Assembly (NCBI GenBank): GCA_015067845.1
Contig: SVLT01000011.1
Span: 1-64,000, forward strand
DNA length: 64,000 nucleotides
Source: Oscillospiraceae bacterium
GTDB taxonomy: Bacteria > Bacillota > Clostridia > Oscillospirales > Oscillospiraceae
Direction of reading: 5' to 3'
A program made the translations under genes and the position numbers. Every line of letters begins with the position of its first letter. The first letter of the stretch is position 1. Positions 42,944-50,315 of the stretch are shown here, in pieces. Under the pieces are notes generated by a model. The model did no database searches, was not told the DNA's origin, and worked only from the letters and a program-made list of their open reading frames with translations.

Positions 42944-43711
42944 TCATTCGTCCTTATCCAGGATTTCCTTGATTTTGCGGATTTCTTCGATTGCCGCGCT
43001 GCTGTAATCGTAAGGGGATTTTCCGTTGCGGTCAGCGTCCATGATCTCCAGATTGTAGTGGATGAAGCCCAGCAGGTCTTCTTCCGGGATCTGGCTGCGG
43101 ATGAACTGCTCATCCTGCTCATCCCGGATCTTATTGGCCACCACCCGGACTCTTTTCACGCCCAGATCGGCCGCCAGACGTTTGACATTGCGGTAAGTCT
43201 GCACAGATCTGGAACCCGGCTCGATGACCACGATGAACTGATCCATATTGGCGGCAGTTCCCCGACCCAGGTGCTCCAAACCCGCTTCCATGTCCATAAT
43301 CACCACATCGTCTTTGCGGTAGGTCATGGCGGACAGGATGGATTTGAGCATCACATGCTCGGGACAGACACAGCCGCTACCGCCCAGATCCACCGTGCCC
43401 ATGACCAGCAGCTTTACACCGTTGACCGTCTTGGCAAACTTCTCGGGGATGTCCGCCACATAGGGGTTCAGCTTGTAAAACTTGTTGTCATCGCTGGCGC
43501 CGGTGCGTTCTTTTGCAAGATCACGCATTTTGGAAATGGGGATGATGGCATCCACCTCTTCCTGGCTCAGACCCAACGCCAGGCCCAGATTTGCATCCGG
43601 GTCTACGTCCGCCGCCAGGACGGTGCGTCCTTCATCGGCATAGAGCCTTGCCAGGGTGGAGGATAATGTGGTTTTGCCCACACCGCCCTTGCCGGTAATT
43701 GCTACTTTCAT
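42944..43711 (-). CDS. cooC: CooC/AcsF-type nickel-insertion ATPase
   Basis: A 255-residue MinD-like ATPase that helps load nickel into CO dehydrogenase or acetyl-CoA synthase. VAITGKGGVGKTTLSSTLAR is the deviant Walker A loop, LAADVDPDANLGLALG follows, and GSGCVCPEHVMLKSIL is the CxC metal-binding motif that marks this family. The frame is open far upstream through repeat DNA; the ATG after GAGGA is taken as the start. Placement between cooS and acsB supports maturation of both. Confidence 0.93.
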   Translation of the reverse strand: MKVAITGKGGVGKTTLSSTLARLYADEGRTVLAADVDPDANLGLALGLSQEEVDAIIPISKMRDLAKERTGASDDNKFYKLNPYVADIPEKFAKTVNGVKLLVMGTVDLGGSGCVCPEHVMLKSILSAMTYRKDDVVIMDMEAGLEHLGRGTAANMDQFIVVIEPGSRSVQTYRNVKRLAADLGVKRVRVVANKIRDEQDEQFIRSQIPEEDLLGFIHYNLEIMDADRNGKSPYDYSSAAIEEIRKIKEILDKDE

Positions 43712-43747
43712 TGGAAAATCCTCGAATTTTAGTAATATGCTGACTGT

Positions 43748-43913
43748 GCAAGGCTTCTCCTTGAGGAGAAGCTGTCGCCACCGCAAGGTGGTGACTGATG
43801 AGGTGTGGGTTGCAAAGCAACCGTTACATCTCTTACGCCGCCAAAGGTAGCTACACCTCATCCGGCCTCGCTCACGCTCGGCCACCTTCCCCTCAAGGGG
43901 AAGGCTTTGGTGC
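43748..43913. repeat. Large palindromic dispersed repeat, copy 6
   Basis: Terminal GCTTCTCCTTGAGGAGAAGC and CCTTCCCCTCAAGGGGAAGG, with internal GACTGATGAGGTGTGG and CTACACCTCATCCGGCC. It lies between cooC and cooS. Confidence 0.85.
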
Positions 43914-43926
43914 ACAGCTTAATATG

Positions 43927-45831
43927 TTAGATACCCAGAGCTGCGCGCTTGGCTTCAATGCAAGCAATCATCTTGTCGCCCAGAGCATCGATGTCGGTAT
44001 CCACAACGAACTTAGCCTCAACCCACTTGTTGATGCCGTTCTCGCCCTGCAACAGCTCGGTGACCTCGGTAGAGCCCTTGGAGTAGGGATCCACGCCCAG
44101 GAAGGTCTCGATACCGGTAGCCACAACGTAGTTACCGATGGAAACAGCCTTCTCGGACATCCATTCAGGAGCGCAGCCCACAACAGGAACCTGGGAAATG
44201 TTGATACCCCAGTCCTTGGCAATGTCAGAAGCCAGCACCATCATACGGGAAATGTCAACACAGGAGCCCATGTGCAACACAGGAGGAATGCCGGCCAGTT
44301 CGCAGACACGCTTCAGACCTGCGCCGCAGTATTCCTTAGCCTGCTCGGGATCCATCAAACCTGCCTTGGCAGCAGCCTGTGCGGAGCAGCCGGTAGTGAT
44401 GACGATGATGTCGTTTTCCAGCATCTTCTTCATCAGTTCAATGTGTGCGGTATCGGGACGAACCTTGGGGTTGTTACAGCCAACCATAGCAACCGCGCCG
44501 CGGATAACGCCGGAGTGTACACACTCAACCAGAGGCTTGGTGGTACCAAACTCATCCAACTGGGAGTTGGCAACGGTATCCAGAACGCCCTTGATGGCCT
44601 CAACAGAGTAACCCACGCGGGCCTTCTGCTTCTGAGAGGGGATGTTCACCAGCTCAGGAGTACGGTTTGCGAAGTTCTCAATTGCCATTTTCACGATTGC
44701 CTTTGCGTTTTCACCGGCAGTTTCAGCATGGAACTGGATGAACTCGGAGTCGGGCATCCGGGCGATGGGAGAGGTGGTGATAAACTTGGTGTGGAAGCAC
44801 TTGGAAAGGGGGCCCAGTGCAGGGAAGATACACTGCACGTCCACCACGATGGCTTCACAAGCACCGGTAAGTACAACATTTTCCTGGTTCAGGAAGTTAC
44901 CGGCCATGGGGATGCCGTGACGCATGGCAACTTCGTTGGATGTACAGCAGACACCGGAAACGGTGATGCCCTTGGCGCCAAGACTCTTGGCATATGCGAT
45001 CATCTCAGGATCGTTTGCATAGTAAACGATCATTTCAGACAGGGAAGGATCGTGACCGTGGACAACGATGTTCACGTTTTCCTTCTCCATAACACCGATG
45101 TTTGCCTCGGTATCCATGGGCTTGGGAGTGCCGAACATAACGTCGGAGAACTCGGTGCCCATCATGGAGCCGCCCCAGCCGTCGGACAAACCGGCGCGCA
45201 GAGCCTGACGGATCAGCGCCTCAGGCAAGGAAGAACAACCCATATGGGTCATGTGCATGGCGGTTGCGATCTCCCGGTCGATAGCACGGGGCATGATCTC
45301 TGCCTTTCTCCACAGATCCTTGGTGTGCTCGGGAGCGCGCTGTGCGAACTTCTGCTCGCCGAAGGGGAAGCCGTACTCCAACAGGCCGATCTCGGCCATT
45401 TCGTGGGCCAGGTCATAAATGTCCTTGCCCTCGGTCTCAACGCCCCATTCCTTGGCAATGCGGATCAGCTTCTCAGGATCCTTGACCTGATAGTTACCGC
45501 CTTCCTTGGTCTGGTGCAGGGTGTGCATGATCTCACGGCCGTGGTCAGAGTGCGCGGCAGTACCGCCAACAGTAAACCGCAGATAGTTACGGGCGACGAT
45601 GCCGTGAACATCGCAGCCACAGATACCACGGGGAGCCTTGGGAGTGATGCGGCAAGGGCCCATGGAGCAGATCCGGCAACAGGTACCTCCTTCGCCGAAG
45701 CCACAGTGGGGAGACTGGTTCTTAACTCTCTGCTGCCAAGTGTCAGCGCCAACTTTGTTGGCGGTTTCCAGCAGGGAATTGGTTGCAGCTTCCATCTCCT
45801 CGACGGTTGTTGTGAATGCCCAATCCTTCAA
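43927..45831 (-). CDS. cooS: Carbon monoxide dehydrogenase catalytic subunit
   Basis: A 634-residue nickel-iron CO dehydrogenase oxidising CO or reducing CO2. CGFGEGGTCCRICSMGPC holds the D- and B-cluster cysteines; CCTSNEV, TGACEAIVVDVQC, VGCNNP, TTGCSAQAAAKAG and HMGSCVDISR supply C-cluster ligands and catalytic residues. The start codon is TTG: AGGAGG lies eight bases upstream and no better ATG is in frame nearby. It begins the cluster and should form the bifunctional complex with AcsB. Confidence 0.96.
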   Translation of the reverse strand: MKDWAFTTTVEEMEAATNSLLETANKVGADTWQQRVKNQSPHCGFGEGGTCCRICSMGPCRITPKAPRGICGCDVHGIVARNYLRFTVGGTAAHSDHGREIMHTLHQTKEGGNYQVKDPEKLIRIAKEWGVETEGKDIYDLAHEMAEIGLLEYGFPFGEQKFAQRAPEHTKDLWRKAEIMPRAIDREIATAMHMTHMGCSSLPEALIRQALRAGLSDGWGGSMMGTEFSDVMFGTPKPMDTEANIGVMEKENVNIVVHGHDPSLSEMIVYYANDPEMIAYAKSLGAKGITVSGVCCTSNEVAMRHGIPMAGNFLNQENVVLTGACEAIVVDVQCIFPALGPLSKCFHTKFITTSPIARMPDSEFIQFHAETAGENAKAIVKMAIENFANRTPELVNIPSQKQKARVGYSVEAIKGVLDTVANSQLDEFGTTKPLVECVHSGVIRGAVAMVGCNNPKVRPDTAHIELMKKMLENDIIVITTGCSAQAAAKAGLMDPEQAKEYCGAGLKRVCELAGIPPVLHMGSCVDISRMMVLASDIAKDWGINISQVPVVGCAPEWMSEKAVSIGNYVVATGIETFLGVDPYSKGSTEVTELLQGENGINKWVEAKFVVDTDIDALGDKMIACIEAKRAALGI

Positions 45832-45861
45832 TCTAGTTTCCTCCTAATTTATTATTCAGCC

Positions 45862-45895
45862 GATACACATTATATGCATCGGCGCATAGTGTATC
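45862..45895 (-). promoter_or_regulatory. CODH promoter with inverted repeat
   Basis: A -10 box TATAAT (minus strand, 45869-45874) is enclosed by inverted GATACAC (45862-45868) and GTGTATC (45889-45895), with further partial pairing inside. No good -35 box is seen, which suggests activator- or repressor-dependent control. Confidence 0.5.
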
Positions 45896-45988
45896 AGTAT
45901 TATTGTACCGCTTAAAGGGGCAATTGTCAATCTGTGTTTTGTCACGAAAACATGAAATTTTTGTATCCCCCGGCAGGGGATGTAAAAA

Positions 45989-46015
45989 TCCCCTCCGGAA
46001 AAGCCCGGAGGGGGG
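45989..46015 (-). terminator. thiT terminator
   Basis: On the minus strand, a CCCCCTCCGG/CCGGAGGGG stem followed by ATTTTTACA, just after the thiT stop. Confidence 0.7.
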
Positions 46016-46020
46016 ACGAT

Positions 46021-46674
46021 TTAACTTGCCTTTGTCACGATTTTGGGCACTCTTGCCAGCAGCAGGGCAACCACCGCTGTGATGATCATTTCCGGGATCA
46101 TGTACATGCCGTTATACACAACGGAGTACACAAAGCCCAGCAGCTCGGGGCTCAGGCTTTCCACCAGACTTGTACCCCATGCGGGGAAACCCTCCTGGGT
46201 GAAGAACCACTCTGCGTAACCCGCAAACAGGATATAGCCGGATGCAATATGAGCCACATACCGGGCACCTAATGCAACCAGCGAGCCGGTCATCAGTGCT
46301 ACACCGGAATTTTGGATCTTGTTCCGGAACAGGCCGCCCAGACCCAGCACCGTAAAGGCCACCACATAGTCCAGCAGGCACATGATGAGGGCATTGGCGA
46401 TCAGCACACCGTCACCGAAATACCCCGGTTGGAACGCCGCCATGACCGTCTTGGTTCCGATGGCCATTTCCAGCAGGGCATAGGCAAATGCGCTGACGAG
46501 ACCCCACTTCACGCCGTGCCGATAGGAGATCAGCACCACCGGGAGCATACTGACCAGCGTGATCTGACCGCCAAAAGGCATTTCCGGGATGAACATCTTA
46601 CTGAGGAGCTCCAAAACGATTGCCAACGCCAGGAGCATGGCACTCTCTGTTAAGCGCCGTGTTTTGCTTGTCAT
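46021..46674 (-). CDS. thiT: Thiamine ECF transporter S component
   Basis: A 217-residue six-helix substrate-binding subunit of the energy-coupling-factor transporter for thiamine. AMLLALAIVLELLSKMF near the start fits the first helix with the AxxxA ECF-docking pattern, and ARYVAHIASGYILFAGYAEW matches the thiamine-binding region of ThiT. No ATPase or T component is beside it, as expected for a shared ECF module. A TPP riboswitch and terminator upstream give feedback control by thiamine pyrophosphate. Confidence 0.93.
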   Translation of the reverse strand: MTSKTRRLTESAMLLALAIVLELLSKMFIPEMPFGGQITLVSMLPVVLISYRHGVKWGLVSAFAYALLEMAIGTKTVMAAFQPGYFGDGVLIANALIMCLLDYVVAFTVLGLGGLFRNKIQNSGVALMTGSLVALGARYVAHIASGYILFAGYAEWFFTQEGFPAWGTSLVESLSPELLGFVYSVVYNGMYMIPEMIITAVVALLLARVPKIVTKAS

Positions 46675-46698
46675 ATTTCATGACCTCCGAAATAAAAA

Positions 46699-46736
46699 AT
46701 ACCGCATTGCAAACCCGTCCAGGTGCAATGCGATAC
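46699..46736 (-). terminator. Riboswitch-controlled terminator before thiT
   Basis: On the minus strand GTATCGCATTGCA and TGCAATGCGGTAT pair around a 12-base loop and run into TTTTTTA, upstream of the GGAGG site of thiT. Confidence 0.8.
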
Positions 46737-46759
46737 TTCGTACGCCAGTATCTCATATG

Positions 46760-46852
46760 TGCATCTTTCCCTCCGACGGTATTAGCCGTATCAGGTTCAC
46801 GGGTCAGGACGCTTAAGTCCAATCTCAGCCAGCTGCTGCCGGCACCCCGAAG
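46760..46852 (-). promoter_or_regulatory. TPP riboswitch
   Basis: The minus strand shows the THI-box landmarks in order: GGGGTGCC, GGCTGAGA, ACCCGTGAACCTGAT, GGCTAATACCGTCG and GGAGGGAAAGATGC. Pairing P1 to P5 of the aptamer can be drawn. It precedes the terminator and thiT, so bound thiamine pyrophosphate should stop transcription. Confidence 0.96.
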
Positions 46853-46878
46853 ATTGATTTGTTTTGCGGTTCGGTCTT

Positions 46879-46906
46879 ATTATAGCAGAGACAGACAAAA
46901 TGTCAA
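46879..46906 (-). promoter_or_regulatory. thiT promoter
   Basis: TTGACA and TATAAT on the minus strand with a 16-base spacer, directly upstream of the riboswitch. Confidence 0.8.
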
Positions 46907-46913
46907 GTATATG

Positions 46914-47044
46914 GTAAAGCCTTCTCCTTGAGGAGAAGGTGCCGAGCTTGCGAGGCGGATGAGGTGTTATAGGTATATTTTGACACCTCATCAGTCATTT
47001 GCTCGTACCTCGCAAATGCCAGCTTCTCCTCAAGGAGAAGCCTT
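46914..47044. repeat. Large palindromic dispersed repeat, copy 7
   Basis: GCCTTCTCCTTGAGGAGAAGG at one end and its inverse GCTTCTCCTCAAGGAGAAGC at the other, with GGATGAGGTGTTA and TGACACCTCATCAGTC inside. Confidence 0.88.
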
Positions 47045-47045
47045 A

Positions 47046-47384
47046 TTATGCCATCTGCAGGCTCAGTTCCTGTCCGCCCAGAATGTGGAAGTGCAGATGA
47101 TGGACAGTCTGGCCGGCATCCTGACCGCAGTTGGATACCACCCGGTAGCCGTTCGTCAGCTTTTCCGCGGCGGCGATCTGGGGAATGACCTCAAAAATGT
47201 GGGCGACCACAGCGCTGTTTTCGGCGTTTACGCCGTCCACAGAGGGAATATGCGCCTTGGGGATCACCAAAATGTGGGTGGGTGCCTGGGGCGCGATATC
47301 CCGGAAGGCCAGGACGGTCTCATCCTCGTAGACCTTGGTAGAGGGGATCTCCCCGGCGATGATTTTGCAGAATAAGCAGTTCAT
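47046..47384 (-). CDS. HIT-family nucleotide hydrolase (HinT-like)
   Basis: A 112-residue histidine-triad protein: CLFCKIIAGEIPSTKVYED at the start, ILVIPKAHIPSV in the middle, and the triad HHLHFHILGG near the end. HinT-type members hydrolyse adenosine phosphoramidates and aminoacyl adenylates. The cysteine pair near the N-terminus, with a distal histidine, is a frequent zinc site in the family. A house-keeping role is likely. Confidence 0.93.
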   Translation of the reverse strand: MNCLFCKIIAGEIPSTKVYEDETVLAFRDIAPQAPTHILVIPKAHIPSVDGVNAENSAVVAHIFEVIPQIAAAEKLTNGYRVVSNCGQDAGQTVHHLHFHILGGQELSLQMA

Positions 47385-47411
47385 AGTATTTCTCCTTTTT
47401 CGGCGGATATT

Positions 47412-47487
47412 GTAGGGGGCGGCGCCCTCGACGCCCCGTTTTGCAGGAATTGGATTTTTGGCGGGACGTCCGGTGGCCGTCCCCTAC
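47412..47487. repeat. GTAGGGG...CCCCTAC dispersed repeat, copy 3
   Basis: A 76-bp element bounded by GTAGGGGG and CCCCTAC, with an internal GGCGCC...GACGCC/GGACGTCCGG interior resembling copy 2. Confidence 0.7.
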
Positions 47488-47612
47488 GATTACTTTATCA
47501 CACTTTCCTGCACATAGCAATGAAAAATTATTTTTAGTCCTGCCCCCTTTCGTGGAGTTTCCCACTGCCCGGGTCGTACAATGGGACTACACTTTACAAA
47601 GGAGGAACGGTC

Positions 47613-48395
47613 ATGCAATGCACGAAACTAAAAACCTACATGGAGACCGGAAGGGTGGTATTCCTCCCTGCTCGGACCATCAAACCCAATCCAGCGCAGC
47701 CCCGTCGGATATTCAAGGAAGACGCATTGTCGGAGCTGGCCGATTCCATCCGCCAGCACGGCATTTTGCAGCCTCTGTCCGTACGCCGAAGCGCGGCAGG
47801 CTACGAGCTCATTGCCGGGGAACGGCGGCTTCGGGCGGCGCAGATAGCCGGATTAACAGAGATCCCCTGTATCGTGATGAGCATGGATGCCCGGGAATCC
47901 TCCGTAGCTGCCATGATCGAGAATTTACAGCGGCAGGATCTGGATTTTGTGGAAGAAGCCACAGGTATCGCCCGGCTGATGGAGCTTTGCAACATGAGTC
48001 AGGAGCAGGCGGCAAAATATCTGGGAAAAAGCCAAAGCGCCATCGCCAACAAGCTGCGCCTTTTGCGTCACTCCCCTCCGGTGCTGGATGCTCTGCGCCA
48101 AAACGGACTGACGGAGCGTCACGCCCGAGCCCTTTTGAAGCTCAGCGACGAGGGCGAAAAGATGCGGGCAATCGAGACGATCACCCGGCTGGGCATGAGC
48201 GTGGCCCGGACAGACGCGTACATCGACGAGCTGTGCTCCGGGCAGCTTTCACGCAACCGGAGCGTAAATGTGGGGGCATTTCTCAGCAATCTTCATCAAT
48301 CCTTACAGCGGATCCAGTCCTCCGGCATCTCCGCGATTTCCGAACGCCGGGAAACAGAAAACGAAATCGTCCTCACCATCACCATTCCGAAATGA
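47613..48395 (+). CDS. ParB/Noc-family DNA-binding protein
   Basis: A 260-residue ParB-like protein. IKPNPAQPRRIFKEDALSEL and ELIAGERRLRAAQIAGL are the CTP-binding/nuclease-fold domain, and MSQEQAAKYLGKSQSAIANK is the helix-turn-helix that reads a parS- or NBS-like site; the C-terminal part would dimerise. It resembles Spo0J/Noc. No parA or rsmG neighbours it, so it is an orphan whose binding sites are unknown. I noticed no obvious parS palindrome nearby. Confidence 0.88.
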   Translation: MQCTKLKTYMETGRVVFLPARTIKPNPAQPRRIFKEDALSELADSIRQHGILQPLSVRRSAAGYELIAGERRLRAAQIAGLTEIPCIVMSMDARESSVAAMIENLQRQDLDFVEEATGIARLMELCNMSQEQAAKYLGKSQSAIANKLRLLRHSPPVLDALRQNGLTERHARALLKLSDEGEKMRAIETITRLGMSVARTDAYIDELCSGQLSRNRSVNVGAFLSNLHQSLQRIQSSGISAISERRETENEIVLTITIPK

Positions 48396-48403
48396 GCAAA
48401 AAA

Positions 48404-48425
48404 CTGCCCGAGTCTCCTCGGGCAG
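48404..48425. terminator. Terminator after the ParB-like gene
   Basis: A 9-bp stem (CTGCCCGAG) with a TCTC loop between convergent genes, with an A tract before it and T residues after it. Confidence 0.7.
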
Positions 48426-48450
48426 ATCGCTTTATCCTGTTGATCGGGTC

Positions 48451-48963
48451 TTAGCCGTTGCCACCACCCAGGTCCACTTCCCCGTTTCCGCCGATTTCGA
48501 TAGACGGATTTTCCTTTTCATAGGTTTCCTTGGCGGCATTGTACCATTCAAAGAAATCGTCCAGATTGGCAAAGGATTCCTGGTGGGCCCGCTGCTCCGC
48601 ACCGGTCATTGCATGGAATTCCTCGTAGGTCAGGGATGTATTCGGACCTGCGGGTTTTGTGGAAGGCTGCGTTGCGGGCGCAGAAGTGCCGGGCACGGAG
48701 GTGTTAGGCACCGAGGTACTGGGTGCAGAGGTGCTCGGTACAGAAGTGCTGGGCACGGAAGTCCCGGGAACAGATGAACCGGGCGTCGACGTGCCGGACT
48801 GCTGTGTATTTCCTGTGCCGTTATCGCCATCAAAAAATGTGTCATCCTCTATGACACCACCTACGCTTCCCGACGGAGCGGTGGATGTGGGGGTATTTAC
48901 GCAGGCCGCCAGCAACAAAACTGTCAACACAAAGGCAACCGCAATAAAAATCGTCTTTTTCAT
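48451..48963 (-). CDS. Lipoprotein with Ser/Thr/Pro repeats
   Basis: A 170-residue lipoprotein: the signal peptide ends in the lipobox LLAAC, so Cys21 becomes the lipid anchor. Residues about 58-105 consist of nearly perfect five-residue units (STSVP, STSAP, NTSVP, GTSAP), a flexible wall-spanning or O-glycosylated stalk. A small acidic domain follows (YEEFHAMTGAEQRAH, then a GGxGEVDLGGGNG tail). It is the last gene after the RiPP-like trio, 20 bases from the PqqD-like gene. It could be an immunity or receptor lipoprotein for the peptide; no family is recognised. Confidence 0.75.
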   Translation of the reverse strand: MKKTIFIAVAFVLTVLLLAACVNTPTSTAPSGSVGGVIEDDTFFDGDNGTGNTQQSGTSTPGSSVPGTSVPSTSVPSTSAPSTSVPNTSVPGTSAPATQPSTKPAGPNTSLTYEEFHAMTGAEQRAHQESFANLDDFFEWYNAAKETYEKENPSIEIGGNGEVDLGGGNG

Positions 48964-48983
48964 AGTATACTTCCTATAAACAA

Positions 48984-49253
48984 TCAGTCTGCATCAAGGC
49001 ATCCCAGCTGCATAAGCTTCTGGGTGAATTTATCTGCATCTTCCAAGGCTTTGGCCTCAGAAACATCGTATTCCCGGGTCAGGGCATTGGCCAATGCGGA
49101 CAGATCACATCCCTGTTCCAGCAGCTGCCACAGCATAGCGCCGGATTCTGTCAGGGTCAGCATGCCGTTCAGGTTTATATTTTCTTCTGCCAGAGGCATG
49201 ACGATCCAGGTCTGCGCTACCTGACGCAAAACATAATTTTCTTTGATTTTCAT
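48984..49253 (-). CDS. PqqD-like peptide carrier (RiPP recognition element)
   Basis: An 89-residue PqqD-family protein: MKIKENYVLRQVAQTWIVMP forms the beta strands that grip a leader peptide, LNGMLTLTESGAMLWQLLEQ is the conserved middle, and the C-terminal helices carry ALTREYDVSEAKALEDADKF. In PQQ, lasso and radical-SAM peptide systems this fold presents the precursor to modifying enzymes. Its ATG overlaps the stop of the kinase-like gene (ATGA), so the two are coupled. No maturase of known type is nearby. Confidence 0.88.
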   Translation of the reverse strand: MKIKENYVLRQVAQTWIVMPLAEENINLNGMLTLTESGAMLWQLLEQGCDLSALANALTREYDVSEAKALEDADKFTQKLMQLGCLDAD

Positions 49254-49960
49254 AAATTTCTTTCCAATGCTTCCCGGGACATTGTTTCGCGGCTCAGCAA
49301 AGCGGCCGCCGGTTCCGGCAAATTTTCCAGTTCGAAGACAGGAATCTGCGCCAGCAAGCGTTCCAAATGCCCCAGAAGCGCATCCAGATTTTGAACATCA
49401 TCCAGCCGATGAATGGTCTGTCCCAATATTTTTTGCATGGCCTCTGCCGGTGTCAGCTGACGGATCCGGTTATGAGGCGCTTGCTTCAAAAAGCAGATGC
49501 CCGCAAGGGGTGCTTTTTCATTGATGTTGATACCGTCTTTTCCGCACCAGGGAGTGCCGTAGGCGTACCAAACGCCGTCGATATAGCGCAGCGCAGGCTT
49601 ATCGTCGTTAATGACGCGAGTATCTCCGCCAAAGGTATCCTGCCACAGCCGTGTGTGGGTGGATTTTCCTTCGCCGCTTCTCCCCGAGAACAGGTAGGCC
49701 TTTCCTTCATACACCACAGCGGAGGAATGCAGATAAAAGCCGTCATATTTCAGCAGCTGACGATAAAATTGAAAGGCAGCTTCTACATAGGCCACGCTTT
49801 TCATGGGAATACCGGGGGCAAACAGCTCCTTGCGATACAGCGCTTCCCGAACAACGATATCCGGTTGCGCCGTTTCTTCCCACAAATAATCCTTACAGCG
49901 GACGGCCAGACCGTCCGCTGTAGGAATCTCTGCAATTAAATCAGCGATTTTGCAAATCAT
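49250..49960 (-). CDS. HPr-kinase/PEPCK-fold ATPase of RiPP type
   Basis: A 236-residue protein. FYLHSSAVVYEGKAYLFSGR, then SGEGKSTHTRLW is the P-loop and its preceding strands, RVINDDKPALRY the second metal-binding block, and GTPWCGKDG the following loop, as in the HPr kinase/phosphatase C-domain. Proteins of this size accompany PqqD-like carriers in lasso-type and related peptide clusters, where some phosphorylate a serine of the precursor. The ATG after AAGGGG is chosen over one five codons upstream. It lies directly after the 40-residue peptide gene. Confidence 0.83.
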   Translation of the reverse strand: MICKIADLIAEIPTADGLAVRCKDYLWEETAQPDIVVREALYRKELFAPGIPMKSVAYVEAAFQFYRQLLKYDGFYLHSSAVVYEGKAYLFSGRSGEGKSTHTRLWQDTFGGDTRVINDDKPALRYIDGVWYAYGTPWCGKDGININEKAPLAGICFLKQAPHNRIRQLTPAEAMQKILGQTIHRLDDVQNLDALLGHLERLLAQIPVFELENLPEPAAALLSRETMSREALERNL

Positions 49961-49977
49961 ATATGCCCCTTGCATAA

Positions 49978-50100
49978 TTAGCCGAAGAAGCCGTTGTCGC
50001 TTTCCACGTCACCGCTGCCTTCAAAGACATCGTTGGTGATTCTGTCCTGGGGGACCAGGCGGATCAGCTCCACATCGGGCTCCTGATAAATCTTCTTCAT
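49978..50100 (-). CDS. Putative RiPP precursor peptide (40 aa)
   Basis: A 40-codon frame opening with MKKIYQEPDVELIRL and closing with an acidic Gly/Ser-rich tail that ends NGFFG. AAAGGAG is ten bases upstream. The start pattern MKKxYxxPxxxxI resembles leader segments of clostridial precursors paired with PqqD proteins. The tail (FEGSGDVESDNGFFG) contains two serines that could be phosphorylated by the adjacent kinase-like protein, and no cysteine, which excludes lanthipeptide or sactipeptide chemistry. It is the first gene of the operon. Confidence 0.72.
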   Translation of the reverse strand: MKKIYQEPDVELIRLVPQDRITNDVFEGSGDVESDNGFFG

Positions 50101-50145
50101 AATCTTTTGACTCCTTTCTCGGTTTTTACTCAAAAAGTACACCAA

Positions 50146-50194
50146 TTTATACTCTAACAGTATAAATCATATCATACAGTAGCAAGAAAAGCAA
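50146..50194 (-). promoter_or_regulatory. Promoter and inverted repeat of the RiPP-like operon
   Basis: On the minus strand TTGCTT (50189-50194) and TATGAT (50166-50171) are 17 bases apart. Directly downstream is the perfect inverted repeat TTTATACT-N5-AGTATAAA (50146-50166), a candidate operator. Confidence 0.65.
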
Positions 50195-50271
50195 GCGAAA
50201 ATATCGATTATTTTTCCGTTATTTCCGGGATTTTTCCATGTTTTGGTTGTTTTTTGTACCAGATAGAAGAA

Positions 50272-50295
50272 GGCCCGGCTGTCACCAGCCGGGCC
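50272..50295 (-). terminator. Terminator of the Hint-domain giant gene
   Basis: A 9-bp GGCCCGGCT/AGCCGGGCC stem, with TTCTTCT on the 3' side when read on the minus strand. Confidence 0.8.
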
Positions 50296-50315
50296 ATTGG
50301 GTAGAATATCAATGC

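Noticed and set aside
48640-48800. CRISPR-like short repeats
   Set aside because: The 15-base units are in frame and encode xTSxP repeats of the lipoprotein, without spacers.
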